DNA of 64,000 nt from CAVQCX01 sp963775335 (GTDB lineage: Bacteria; Pseudomonadota; Gammaproteobacteria; Chromatiales; Chromatiaceae), in the NCBI GenBank assembly GCA_963775335.1, contig CAVZIJ010000002.1:1178001-1242000 (forward strand), read 5' to 3'. The translations under genes and the position numbers were made by a program. The notes beneath the pieces are model-generated. The model made no database searches. It was not told the DNA's origin and was given only the letters and a program-made list of their open reading frames with translations. Shown piece by piece: positions 26,331 through 34,914 of this stretch. Numbering within the stretch: the first letter of the stretch is position 1; each line of letters starts with the position of its first letter.

Positions 26331-26630
26331 TCAGACGCAGCCGGTCGGCTTCGGTAACCCACCGTACTTGGTGATCGGCTTCATGGGACCGGTCTTCCAG
26401 ACCTTGAAAAGCTCCTTCTGGTCCTCGCCGAGATATTTGGCGAACTTACGGATCGGCGGCACCACCGACTCTTCATCGTAATATTCGCGGGCCTTGAGAA
26501 TCTGGCCCCACATCGATTCGTTGATATCGACACCGTCGACCTGCGCCATGGCGCGCCCGACCTCGGGCGTCCACTCGTTCATGTCGATCAAGTAACCGTC
26601 GCCGTCTCGTTCGGGGATGTTCACGCTCAT
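26331..26630 (-). CDS. DsrC/TusE-family protein with a single C-terminal cysteine
   Basis: The 99-residue protein has the family fold and ends with the signature GGLPKPTGCV, including the invariant penultimate Cys (CysA). The second redox Cys of true DsrC (CysB, 11 residues earlier) is Thr here, in KPITKYGG. That points to a TusE-like sulfur-relay or regulatory DsrC homologue rather than the sulfite-reductase substrate DsrC. ATG 26630 follows GAGGAG; an upstream TTG in the same frame lies within that ribosome-binding site and is unlikely. Multiple DsrC paralogues are usual in sulfur oxidisers. Confidence 0.88.
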   Translation of the reverse strand: MSVNIPERDGDGYLIDMNEWTPEVGRAMAQVDGVDINESMWGQILKAREYYDEESVVPPIRKFAKYLGEDQKELFKVWKTGPMKPITKYGGLPKPTGCV

Positions 26631-26645
26631 TACTGCACTCCTCAA

Positions 26646-26990
26646 ATAACCAAGCTAAATCATAAGGTATTCGCCCAAAGAGAGTCAGGACATTGCGCCA
26701 GAATTAAACCACGGAAAGAATAAGGGAACGACGGCCCTTCGGGCCAACACGATCGCGACCCGCCCTCTTCGCCCCCGCGTCGGGGCTCCGGGATGGTTGG
26801 GAGCACCCCCAGCGAGGGCGTCCTTCTCGGCGCTGGAGCGGCGGACCATCTGGTCAGCGGACAATCCGCTGAGTTAAGCTTTTGGCCGTCACCGCCGAAG
26901 CGATTGCGGTCGCCTTCTCCAGAAGCCGCAGGCGCTGCCGGCGGCCTGGCTCAGCGGTGAATCCGTCCCCATCTGTCAGGGGCTTACAGG
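26646..26990. other. Intergenic region, no gene seen
   Basis: This 345-nt region upstream of the DsrC-like gene begins AT-rich (26646-26720) and may carry its promoter. The remainder is GC-rich with short overlapping frames that show no recognisable product. Confidence 0.5.
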
Positions 26991-27275
26991 ATGGAATGGA
27001 AAAAGCGCGGCATTCAGCTCAAGTCTTTGAGACCGGACGATCCGGGGCATCTCACGCTGTGCGAAGAAGTAATCCGCCTCTCTTCGCTTACCGAGGAGAT
27101 GCCATTTCTGGAGAGCATGGACGACGAGCCTTTGGACATGAGCGACGAGCCCTCGGAAGAGACGGAACCGCTGGACCTGCCGCGGGTGATACGCCGCGAG
27201 CTCGAGGAGACCCTGGACCTGCTCGATGAGGCGATCGCCGCCGCGAATCACACGCCAGGCAAGGAGACCGGCTGA
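26991..27275 (+). CDS. Small acidic hypothetical protein (94 aa)
   Basis: ATG 26991 has an ACAGG element just upstream. The product opens with a basic MEWKKRGIQLKSLRP and then becomes strongly acidic (LESMDDEPLDMSDEPSEETE). It ends in an amphipathic helix, RRELEETLDLLDEAIAAAN. It is soluble with no cysteine cluster or known motif, and I do not recognise it. It stands alone 145 nt before the glycosyltransferase gene on the same strand. Confidence 0.5.
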   Translation: MEWKKRGIQLKSLRPDDPGHLTLCEEVIRLSSLTEEMPFLESMDDEPLDMSDEPSEETEPLDLPRVIRRELEETLDLLDEAIAAANHTPGKETG

Positions 27276-27420
27276 CTGCCCTGATCCCCCGCGAGACCGG
27301 ACACGACCTGGCACAGAGCCTCCACAACCATTTCAAACGGCCGCCCGCTGATTCGAGCACCCGGGCGACGCGGGTCGTGCATTCGGGTACAGTAGATCGA
27401 CTCCCATCGCGGTAGCCGTC

Positions 27421-28383
27421 ATGCAGGCCGTCGACAAGGGCATGGAGTCACCGGATATCCTTATCGGGGTCGTCACGTTCCGACGACCGATCATGCTGGG
27501 GTCGCTGCTCGACAGCCTCGCCACCCAGTCGCTCCCAGCCGACAACCTGTCGGTGGAGCTTTGCGTGGTGGACAACGACGCCGCGGGCAGTGCCACCGGT
27601 GTAACGCGAGAGAAAGCCCCCCGTCTGCCGTTTCCTGCAACCTACCTCTGCGAGTCCCGGCGCGGGATCCCATATGCGCGCAACCGTGTCCTCGAGGAGG
27701 CCATCGAGCATGGCGCCCGCTGGATCGCCTTTATCGACGATGACGAGACGGCGGCCCCGGATTGGCTGACATCGCTCTACGCCGTCGCCCGGGAGACCGG
27801 GGCGGACGCCGTTCAAGGGCCCGTGAGATACGTGGCCGAGTCGGGGACGCCGCGCTGGCTGGCCGCGGACCTCGACGTACGCAGCCGCCGTATGACACGA
27901 CGACCTGAAGCCTCGGCCAAGCCCAAGCTATCGACTCGCAATCTGCTGATGTCCACGCGATTGGCGTCAGAGCTGGGCCTGCGCTTCGACGAGAGCTTCG
28001 CGCTGAGCGGCGGCAGCGACATCGATTTCTTCTATCGGGCCCACCTTCTGGGTGCGAAGAATGTTTGGACGAACCGGGCTCTGGTCACCGAGACCATCCC
28101 GGCCGCACGCCTTGCCCTGGGCTTCCAGCTGCAACGCGCTTTCCGGTCCGCGGCCGGCACTACGCACTCCCGGCGCCAAATTCACGGACTGGCTCCGACG
28201 CTGGCGAGGACGGTGCCGAAAGTCGTCGGGGCGCTGATCGCGGGCGCCGCTTTGGTCCCGCTGGCCGCAGTCAGCCGGCGCCAGGGTTTGAAGTGCCTGC
28301 GTCATTTCGCCGCGGCAGTGGGCCACGTCGCCGGTCTCGCGGGACGGACCGGCCAGCAGTACAGCCGTATCCAGGGGTACTGA
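27421..28383 (+). CDS. Family 2 glycosyltransferase
   Basis: The 320-residue protein has a GT-A fold. It opens with the nucleotide-binding strand ILIGVVTFRRPIMLGSLLDS, continues with VELCVVDNDA, and has the metal/DXD-type motif WIAFIDDDETAAPDW at about residue 104. The acceptor-side motif is ALSGGSDIDFFYR. The C-terminal 60 residues include hydrophobic patches that may contact the membrane. Start ATG 27421 lacks a clear ribosome-binding site. It is convergent with the next glycosyltransferase (9 nt between stops), and both probably serve surface polysaccharide synthesis; donor and acceptor are unknown. Confidence 0.85.
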   Translation: MQAVDKGMESPDILIGVVTFRRPIMLGSLLDSLATQSLPADNLSVELCVVDNDAAGSATGVTREKAPRLPFPATYLCESRRGIPYARNRVLEEAIEHGARWIAFIDDDETAAPDWLTSLYAVARETGADAVQGPVRYVAESGTPRWLAADLDVRSRRMTRRPEASAKPKLSTRNLLMSTRLASELGLRFDESFALSGGSDIDFFYRAHLLGAKNVWTNRALVTETIPAARLALGFQLQRAFRSAAGTTHSRRQIHGLAPTLARTVPKVVGALIAGAALVPLAAVSRRQGLKCLRHFAAAVGHVAGLAGRTGQQYSRIQGY

Positions 28384-28392
28384 GCGGACCTT

Positions 28393-29481
28393 TCAGGCAG
28401 CCCGCTGACGGTCCCAGAGCCCCTCCAGGAGGCGCTTGTGGGCCTTGATGTCGGATTTCCTGGCCTGCTCGAAACCGCGCTGACGCATCTCGTCGGGCAC
28501 ATCCTGGCGGATGATGTCCGCCACCTCCGCCAGGGAGTCATACAGAAAGCCGCTCTCTCCGAGGTACTCACGCAGGTCGGGCCGCAGGTTCGGTACACAG
28601 ACACCCAGACCCGCGGCCTGGGCCTCGGCGACCGCCATCGGCCATCCCACGGTGTTGTATCCCTTGCTGGCGGTATAGACGAGCCACTGGTGCTTCTTGT
28701 ACTCGCGCGGCATCAGGTCCGGCTGGACCGTGGGCACGATCTCGATCGGGCGTCCCTTGCCCTCGTTGTAAGCCGCGATTTTCTCGGTCTGATACCCGAT
28801 GCTGTAGAGCCGGAAAGGCCGCTCTCGGACCAGCTCACCCAGATCGACGAAATCCTCCATTCGCTTCTTCGGGATGCAGGCGCCCATATTCATCACGCCG
28901 TCGCCGTTCGGGCTCGGGTTGTGGAAACGATCGAAGGCGATGACCGGAAAACAGTCGTGGATCTTGTCCGGAGAGATGCCGGCCGCCTCCAGCCGCGGGC
29001 GAGCCAAGGGAAAGGTGAGCACCCCCAGGCACTGGGGCGCGTTCACATGGCGAACGACCTGCTCGGGCGCGAAGCCCCGAAAATTCGGCCGGCCCTTCAG
29101 CCATTTGATCAGCGCATCCGCCCGGCTGAGCTTCTCGTCCGTTCCGAGGATGTCGAAGGAATGGCCGCGCACGGTGTACGGCACACCGGTCTTCTCCGAC
29201 AGGCGGTGCATCAGGGGAGCCATGTTGAGCCAGTGGGTGTGCAGGACCCGAGGCTTGAACGCCCGGATTTGCTCGGCCAGGGCCCCGAGCCTGGGCTCCG
29301 TGCGATAGTGCTGGCGGGTCTCGTAGGGCAGGTTCGCCTTCTTGAGCGCGACCACATCGATCTCGCAGGCGTCAGACAGCGCCTCGATCTCATTCTTTAT
29401 ATAGGTTTGAGACAGCTGCGGAAACGTCCAGAGAACGTAGAGCACCCGAATCTTCCCGCCATCCCCTCCCGTACCGGCCAT
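28393..29481 (-). CDS. GT-B glycosyltransferase (family 1/4)
   Basis: The protein (about 362 residues) has a GT-B architecture. The N-terminal Rossmann half has VLYVLWTFPQLSQTYIKNEI and VLHTHWLNMAPLM. The C-terminal half has the donor-binding region STASK-like VYTASKGYNTVGWPMAVAEA, where the GT4 E-x7-E pattern is only partly kept. I prefer ATG 29481, six bases after GTGGAG, to the GTG at 29493 that lies within this ribosome-binding site. No signal peptide is present, so it is cytoplasmic or peripheral. It pairs with the convergent GT2 gene. Confidence 0.8.
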   Translation of the reverse strand: MAGTGGDGGKIRVLYVLWTFPQLSQTYIKNEIEALSDACEIDVVALKKANLPYETRQHYRTEPRLGALAEQIRAFKPRVLHTHWLNMAPLMHRLSEKTGVPYTVRGHSFDILGTDEKLSRADALIKWLKGRPNFRGFAPEQVVRHVNAPQCLGVLTFPLARPRLEAAGISPDKIHDCFPVIAFDRFHNPSPNGDGVMNMGACIPKKRMEDFVDLGELVRERPFRLYSIGYQTEKIAAYNEGKGRPIEIVPTVQPDLMPREYKKHQWLVYTASKGYNTVGWPMAVAEAQAAGLGVCVPNLRPDLREYLGESGFLYDSLAEVADIIRQDVPDEMRQRGFEQARKSDIKAHKRLLEGLWDRQRAA

Positions 29482-29839
29482 TGCGATCTCCACGACAGTC
29501 CGCTAGCTACCCAATCCACTGATCGCCCGTCGATTTTCCGCGATCGAGGCCACATTTACCGGCCGACAGTATGCCAGCTCATCGCCGCCTTCGCACCGGC
29601 CGTGGAGGGAGGGGGACTGAAACGGGCCGGAGGCGGGACCTCCCCGAGCCCGGGATCGCGCCGGCGCGCCGCTCCCGAAGCGGCCCCATCGCTTTCGCGG
29701 CGCGGAGAGACAAATCCTTCGCTTCAGGGTAGGATTCCGCGGGGGCGCTTTCCTTTTCGACCCCTGAGCCTACGGGTTTACGGACCGAGAGCGCCGTTGG
29801 CGCTCCCGATACACATGACTAGACCAGAGGAAGATGTGC
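29482..29839. other. Divergent intergenic region, no gene seen
   Basis: This 358-nt region lies between the GT-B gene and the EF-hand gene. It should hold promoters for both. No RNA gene, repeat or recognisable ORF was found in it. Confidence 0.5.
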
Positions 29840-30193
29840 ATGAATAAGCTTGTTCCCGCCATGTTGCTTGCCGCCGTTCTGCCTCTCGCCGCTCTAGCGG
29901 CGTCGCAAGGTGAGGCCAAGAAGAATCCCGCCGACAGCTTCATGGCCAACTTCGATCTCAACAAGGACGGCAAGGTCAGCGCGGAAGAGTTTAAGAAGGT
30001 TCAGATTGACGCACTCGAGCGCCAGGTCGAGATGTTGAAGCACCAGATCGATCAGCAGTTCCAGCAGATGGACAAGGACCATAACGGCAGCCTGGATAAG
30101 GCCGAGGTGGACGCATTCATCAAGGCGATGCAAGAGCGCATGCAGCAGATGCAGCAGATGCACGGCGGCGGCCAATCGGATAAGGGCGAGTAA
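29840..30193 (+). CDS. Secreted EF-hand calcium-binding protein
   Basis: The product (about 117 residues) has a Sec signal peptide (LVPAMLLAAVLPLAALAAS). It carries two EF-hand loops, DLNKDGKVSAEE and DKDHNGSLDKAE, each with Asp at position 1 and Glu at 12. A long helix rich in Gln/Met (ERQVEMLKHQIDQQFQQM) links the loops. A Met/Gln tail ends the protein. It is predicted periplasmic and calcium-binding. ATG 29840 is chosen, 6 nt after AGAGGAAG; the ATG at 29834 abuts that site. A terminator hairpin follows at 30221-30252. Confidence 0.85.
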   Translation: MNKLVPAMLLAAVLPLAALAASQGEAKKNPADSFMANFDLNKDGKVSAEEFKKVQIDALERQVEMLKHQIDQQFQQMDKDHNGSLDKAEVDAFIKAMQERMQQMQQMHGGGQSDKGE

Positions 30194-30220
30194 TTCGCTC
30201 GACCGCGGGACCCCGCTCCA

Positions 30221-30252
30221 CAACGGAGGTGCGCCCTTGCGGGCCTCCGTTG
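30221..30252 (+). terminator. Rho-independent terminator after the EF-hand gene
   Basis: The stem CAACGGAGG (30221-30229) pairs with CCTCCGTTG (30244-30252). The inner GCGCCC/GGGC region can extend it, and CTTTG follows. It is placed 28 nt after the EF-hand stop. Confidence 0.75.
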
Positions 30253-30314
30253 CTTTGTGACCAGCGCCCAGGCGAGCGTCCGCCCATTCGTGCCGTGGCG
30301 ACCGATCGGCCCGG

Positions 30315-30400
30315 GTGCTCTACTTAGTGTCAAGTGCGCCAGCGCCGCCACGCGTCTCGCACCCGCGAGCATCTCGGACGCCTCGCGACGACCCCTGGGG
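30315..30400 (+). repeat. Dispersed intergenic repeat, copy 2
   Basis: It shares the 20-bp core ATCTCGGACGCCTCGCGACG with copy 1 at 11.66 kb, and the upstream AGTGCGCC region. It ends directly at the broken 3' end of a UspA-family remnant, which suggests the repeat marks a deletion junction. Confidence 0.55.
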
Positions 30401-30566
30401 CTAGGAGCCAACACGCACCAGCAGGGCCGCGGCCCCGTGCACGCCGTGGGAGCCCATGACGATCAGGTCCGCCCCTTGATCCGCGGCGAAACGCACGATC
30501 TCATGCTTTGCCGATCGCTCGCTCACGACCAGCTCAGAGGGCGCCGCCAGGGCCCGATCAGCGAGC
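30401..30566 (-). pseudogene. Truncated UspA-domain remnant
   Basis: In frame the stretch reads LADRALAAPSELVVSER, then KHEIVRFAADQGADLIVMGS and HGVHGAAALLV. This is the C-terminal half of a Usp domain up to the first part of the ATP-binding motif. The N-terminal half is absent because the FAA-hydrolase gene ends here, and the C-terminus breaks off after ALLVRVGS before the usual GSTA and final strand. It is a double-truncated relic of a gene like the intact uspA at 5.1 kb. Confidence 0.75.
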
Positions 30567-31367
30567 CGCCTGGACCGGGTTGTCCAGTGTCCCGACGCCG
30601 TCGATCTCGACGCTGACCCGGTCACCCGGAGCCAGGAACACGGGGGGGCGCCGGGCGATGCCCACGCCGGAGGGGGTTCCAGTGAGAATGAGGGTTCCGG
30701 GCAGCAAGGTCGTGTCCCGACTCAAAAAGCTGATCAGCCGCGCGACCGGGAAGATCATGTCACCTGTATCGCTTTCCTGCATGAGCTGCCCGTTGATCCG
30801 GCAGCGCACCCCCAAGGACTGGGGGTCGCCGATTTCGTCGCCGGTTACCAGCGCTGGCCCGATCGGGCAGAAGGTGTCAAAGCTCTTGCCGCGTACCCAC
30901 TGCCCGCCCCCTCCATGCTTTTGCCAGCGACGGGCCGAAACATCGCAGGCGCAGGTATAGCCAAGCACGAAGTCCAGGGCCCGCGCCTCTGCAACGTCCC
31001 GCGCACTGCGCCCGATCACCACGGCCAGCTCCGCCTCGTAGTCCACCTCGGGCCCCTGCTCGCAGGCAGCGGGCAAAAGGATGGGGGCACCCGGACCCAC
31101 GACCGCGGTCGTGGGCTTCATAAAGACCACCGGAGTGACCGGCAGGGATGCCCCGGTCTCCTGCGCGTGCGCGCGATAATTGAGGCCGATACAAAAGATG
31201 TTCACAGGATCGAGCGGGGAGAGGAGCCTCGCAATCCGAGCCTGCGCGCCGCTCCGGCGCAGCCCAGCGAACAGATCTCCTTCCAGGACATCGGCCACAC
31301 CCTCGGTGGAAAGCGGTGATCCGTAACGGACCTGTCCCGCCTCGTCCACAAATCGGATGATCTTCAC
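30558..31367 (-). CDS. Fumarylacetoacetate hydrolase-family protein
   Basis: The 269-residue protein has an FAA-hydrolase C-terminal fold. Landmarks are the IFCIGLNYRAHAQETG entry motif, the metal-binding acidic cluster GPEVDYEAELAVVIG, GYTCACDVSARRWQKHGG, GKSFDTFCPIGPALV and the terminal LTGTPSGVGIARRPP. Such enzymes hydrolyse or decarboxylate oxo-acids from aromatic catabolism, or act as acylpyruvases. The start is GTG 31367, chosen at KIIRFVDEAG; the longer open frame upstream overlaps the SpmA/B gene in another frame. It lies 11 nt after the SpmA/B stop, so the two are probably an operon. Confidence 0.9.
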   Translation of the reverse strand: MKIIRFVDEAGQVRYGSPLSTEGVADVLEGDLFAGLRRSGAQARIARLLSPLDPVNIFCIGLNYRAHAQETGASLPVTPVVFMKPTTAVVGPGAPILLPAACEQGPEVDYEAELAVVIGRSARDVAEARALDFVLGYTCACDVSARRWQKHGGGGQWVRGKSFDTFCPIGPALVTGDEIGDPQSLGVRCRINGQLMQESDTGDMIFPVARLISFLSRDTTLLPGTLILTGTPSGVGIARRPPVFLAPGDRVSVEIDGVGTLDNPVQAAR

Positions 31368-31378
31368 GGACGGAGGCC

Positions 31379-32680
31379 CTAACGGCCACCGTACAGATAG
31401 GAGCAGGCGACGACGGCGCCCACGATTCCCGCCAGATCCGCAGTCAGCCCGGCGGCGAGCGCATGGCGAACGCGGCGCACCTGCACGGCACCGAAGTACA
31501 CCGCCAGCACGTAGAAGGTCGTCTCGCTCGACCCCTGCAGAGTGCTCACCAGGTAACCCACGTAGCTGTCGGGACCGATGGCCGGATTCTGGATCGTCGC
31601 CGCCAGCACGCCATACGCGCCCGAGCCCGAAAGCGGCCGAAGCAGCGCCATCGGAAGCGCCTCGGCGGGCATACCCACCGACGCGGTGTAACGCCCGATC
31701 GCGCCAACCATCAAGTCGAGCGCGCCGCTTGCGCGGAACATCGCGACCGCCACCAGGATGGCCGCCAGGTAGGGGATGATGCGAATTGCCACCTGGAAGC
31801 CCTCCCGGGCGCCCTCCACGAATACCTCGTAGACACGCACACCCCGCAGAGCGCCGAAGCCGAGGAGTCCGAGCATGAGTCCGGGCACCACCCAAGGCCC
31901 AATCCGCGTCCCGAAGACGACGGTGAGAGGGATCAGGCCCGCCAGCATCAGCAGAGCCAGGTAGGACACCCAGGCGGGATAGCCATGGGAGGCCTCTTCG
32001 GGCAAGGCCTCCACTTGATCCTCCGGGGCGATCTCGACACTGCCGGCGGTCCTGGCGTCCGCCGCCGGAAGCCTGGAGAAACGTTGATAGAGCTTGGCCG
32101 CGACTATGGCTACCGCCGTGGAGCAGAAGGTGGCGAACAGGGTGGTTGGCAGGATCCCCGCCGGGTCCGCGGACCCCGCCGAGGCGCGCAACGCAATCAC
32201 GCCGGTCGGTAACAACGTCACGCTGGAGGTGTTGATGGCGAGGAACAGCGCCATGGCGTTGCTCGACGTGCCCTTGTGGGGATTGAGCCGATCGAGCTCC
32301 TGCATGGCGCGGATGCCGAAAGGCGTAGCGGCGTTGCCCAACCCCATGGCGTTGGCCGACATGTTCATGATCATGGCCCCCATGGCGGGGTGGTCCGGCG
32401 GGACATCGGGAAACAGCCGAACCATGAGGGGGCGCACCAGTCGGGCGATGACGCGCAGCAGCCCGCCGGCCTCGGCGACCTTCATAAGACCGAGAAACAG
32501 GGCCATCACGCCGACCAGACCCAACGCCAGGGTCACCGAATCCTTGGCCCCGGTGATCATGGCCGCGGACAGGGCCTGCATGGGCGTTTCTGCGCCCGCA
32601 GCCAAAGAGGTCAACACCAGCTGGTGGTAGCCGGTGACGACAAAGGCAACGAGCACGATGCCGAGAAAGATCGAGTTCAT
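31379..32680 (-). CDS. SpmA/SpmB-like nucleoside-recognition (Gate) domain membrane protein
   Basis: The 433-residue polytopic protein carries two tandem Gate-type halves, resembling a fusion of spore maturation proteins A and B, which also occur in non-sporulating proteobacteria. The first half has MNMSANAMGLGNAATPFGIR and LFLAINTSSVTLLPTGVIAL. The second has IPYLAAILVAVAMFRASGAL and SGSGAYGVLAATIQNPAIGP. A charged linker (EIAPEDQVEALPEEASHG) separates them. The transport substrate is unknown. No strong ribosome-binding site precedes ATG 32680. Confidence 0.85.
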   Translation of the reverse strand: MNSIFLGIVLVAFVVTGYHQLVLTSLAAGAETPMQALSAAMITGAKDSVTLALGLVGVMALFLGLMKVAEAGGLLRVIARLVRPLMVRLFPDVPPDHPAMGAMIMNMSANAMGLGNAATPFGIRAMQELDRLNPHKGTSSNAMALFLAINTSSVTLLPTGVIALRASAGSADPAGILPTTLFATFCSTAVAIVAAKLYQRFSRLPAADARTAGSVEIAPEDQVEALPEEASHGYPAWVSYLALLMLAGLIPLTVVFGTRIGPWVVPGLMLGLLGFGALRGVRVYEVFVEGAREGFQVAIRIIPYLAAILVAVAMFRASGALDLMVGAIGRYTASVGMPAEALPMALLRPLSGSGAYGVLAATIQNPAIGPDSYVGYLVSTLQGSSETTFYVLAVYFGAVQVRRVRHALAAGLTADLAGIVGAVVACSYLYGGR

Positions 32681-32904
32681 GGTGGAGCAAAGGAGCGTTC
32701 GGGGCTCGCTGCGAGCGGTGCCCCATCCTACGACCCGAAACGCGCGTGGGCCAGCGCCTTGCGCTTCGGGCCCAGTTTCAGGCTCGGTGTCGAGGGTTGA
32801 TTGAGGTGGGGTGAGAACGGCTCGAAAAAGTGGCCGGCGGCCACCAGGGGCCGAAACGATACGCCCCGCCGAAGCGGGGCGTCTGCGAAGGCGTCAAGAT
32901 CGCC

Positions 32905-33552
32905 TCAGAAGTTCCACTTGGCCGACAGCCAGCCGCGGGCGCTGCACAGGTTCCCGCACTCGTCCTTGCTCATGTCGGTGTCGGTATAGGCCAGCTCGAG
33001 ATCCACTGGACCCACGCTCTTGGTCACCCCCACCCGCCAGTCGGTGTAGTCGGTGGCCTTGTCGAAGTTGTAATGGCCCAGGTGCAGATCCGCACCGAAG
33101 CCCGCGGTCAGGGGAATCGCCAGCGCGCCTTCGTAATAGGTGTTGCTGTTGTCGAAGTCGTGGGAGATCTTCACCGTGCCCGGACCGTAGCCCAGGCTCA
33201 CATAACCCTCGCCGAAGTTCAGATCGGTCTCTCCGGGGTAGGAATAGTGGATGTAGCCCAGGTCATAGCTGAAATCGCCCATCTTGTTGGAGTAGCCCCC
33301 ATAGAGGTCCCACTCCGCATCGTTGCCCGAGCCAAAATCCACGCTCGACGCCCAGGTGCCCACGTACAGCCCGCTGCTGTGCTTGTAATCCAGCCCGAAG
33401 CTGGCCGCGAAGTCCTTGTTCGACTGCGACACACCACGCCAGACGTAATCGGAGGTCAGTCCGATGTTGCCACTCAGATCCGCCATCGCCGGGGCCACCG
33501 ACCCCGCCAACACCAGACCGCAGGCCAATGCACTTATCTTTCGAAGCTTCAT
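32905..33552 (-). CDS. TorF-family putative porin
   Basis: The 215-residue outer-membrane protein has a Sec signal peptide ending at VAPAMA-DL (residue 25). The family-opening phrase is LSGNIGLTSDYVWRGVSQS, followed by alternating amphipathic beta strands (LYVGTWASSVDFG, YDLGYIHYSYPG, VSLGYGPGTVKIS) and a C-terminal aromatic residue (WLSAKWNF). This matches the TIGR02001/Gcw_chp group. ATG 33552 follows AGAGGA; the longer frame upstream is not part of the protein. No obvious partner gene is adjacent. Confidence 0.9.
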   Translation of the reverse strand: MKLRKISALACGLVLAGSVAPAMADLSGNIGLTSDYVWRGVSQSNKDFAASFGLDYKHSSGLYVGTWASSVDFGSGNDAEWDLYGGYSNKMGDFSYDLGYIHYSYPGETDLNFGEGYVSLGYGPGTVKISHDFDNSNTYYEGALAIPLTAGFGADLHLGHYNFDKATDYTDWRVGVTKSVGPVDLELAYTDTDMSKDECGNLCSARGWLSAKWNF

Positions 33553-34189
33553 TTTTCGGTCCTCTTGTGGATAGCCGGATTCGCGGCGCTTGGCCGGTAC
33601 AGGCGCAAAGCGGCCAGGGTACCCGCGCAGGATCAAATGACCCACCGGCACAGATCGCTGGGCAGGCTGAGACCCGATTGACGGGCCCGATGCGTCGGCC
33701 CAACAGTGTCGCTTATTTGCCGCCAAGCAGTATATGATAATTACGCCAACAACTCAACTGTGTCTATTGCGCTACGCCCCTAATCGCCCTTAGCCGGTGG
33801 CGACGCGCAGGCCGGCGTTCGAGCAGCGCCGCGTTTCGGGTCCCAGCCTCAGGCTGCGCGCAAGGACCCGAGCACCCGCTGACGACCGACAGGCGCCGTT
33901 GGCAGATTGTTGCAGACGGACCTACGTGTTCATTTCAACACCATTAAACAACACAGGGCGACCGACGACGTGGGACCTGCGGTTTCCGCGCCCCGGACCC
34001 GCGGTGGGGCCCGCCGAGGATTGAGGCCCATTCAGCGGGCGACGAGTCTGCTTGGCGGAAGACGCTCGCCGAAACGAGGCGGTCTCAGAAGTCATCGAGC
34101 CCGCGCCTGCAGAGAGGCCGTTGATCCTGAGCCATCCTACGAGGTCGACATACCCCGGACGATCCTGAGCTGCCGCTGCCATGCAGACT

Positions 34190-34262
34190 TTCCAACCCGC
34201 ACGGCTCACCAGGTTTCGTCGCGACACGTCCGAGACCGGCGTGGAGACGAGGCGGGATGCAC
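34190..34262 (-). repeat. Dispersed intergenic repeat, copy 3 (inverted)
   Basis: The minus strand carries a diverged copy of the element seen at 11.66 kb: CTCGGACG, TCGCGACGAAAC, CTGGTG and TGCGGG occur in the same order and spacing. It lies between the TorF porin gene and the remnant region. Confidence 0.55.
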
Positions 34263-34292
34263 TGCGCACCTCCCGCCCCTCTACGATTTCTA

Positions 34293-34790
34293 CAGCTGCC
34301 GAGCGCCTGTCACGCTCTCCCGCGCCAGCAGGCTGTCCGTCAAGGCCAGGATCTCGTGGGTGACGCCGTAGAGGGCCTGGATATTGACTTGCGCGTCAGT
34401 GGCGTCAGCCGGGTCCAGCAGCCGATCCCGCAGGGCGTGAGTGCGGGACTCGCAGCTCAGGGTGTCCTGCTCCAACGGGGCGGAGAGGGACGGTGCCGAG
34501 GGGTGCCCGAGGCGGTCCATGTATGTAGACCCAGGTCCAAATGCGCGTGGACTCGCGGGGCAAATAGAGAGGCGGGTGGTGCGGAGAATGGCACATGCTG
34601 CGCGTTCATGCTCCGCATGTGCATAGCCGCCCGGCCGCTCTGGGCTCGCCGTGCAGGTAGTGGCCGATCGCAATCTTGAACGCCTCGGAGATCTTGTCCC
34701 GCGGCCGGCCCTCCGACGCGACAAAGATGCCCAGCAAGGTATTCAGGAGCGCAAGCGACCGCAATCAGCGAGCGGCGTCAGGTCTGACCT
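34293..34790 (-). pseudogene. Unrecognised, rearranged coding remnants
   Basis: Two protein-like stretches lie on the minus strand in different frames. Near 34640-34760 one reads LLNTLLGIFVASEGRPRD followed by KISEAFKIAIGHYLHGE. Near 34293-34450 the other reads RTHALRDRLLDPADATDAQ followed by NIQALYGVTHEILALTDSLL and ends at a stop. Both have soluble, helical character; they may be halves of one decayed gene. I do not recognise the family, and no continuous frame joins them. Confidence 0.3.
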
Positions 34791-34796
34791 GACGCC
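34774..34796. repeat. Perfect palindromic element (REP-like)
   Basis: Arms GGCGTCAGGT (34774-34783) and ACCTGACGCC (34787-34796) are perfect inverted repeats around a 3-nt spacer. The TCAGGTCTGACC character recalls the palindromes mobilised by RAYT transposases, a fragment of which lies at 36.7 kb. Confidence 0.5.
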
Positions 34797-34914
34797 ATCT
34801 TTCGGGCCTTTCAACGTCAAGTACAGGCCACTCCTTTGCCACCGCAAACCCTGGTCGGCCCGCTAATCGTTGTCCCTATTGCATCGAGTTGGCTAACGAG
34901 TGACGCCAATATTC

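Larger units (their letters stand above)
33553..34914. other. 1.36-kb stretch without an intact gene
   Basis: This marks the left edge of the accessory island. It contains an inverted copy of the dispersed repeat (34190-34262), minus-strand coding remnants at 34293-34790 and a 10-bp-arm palindrome at 34774-34796. The part from 33553 to 34180 shows no recognisable gene on either strand. Confidence 0.6.
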
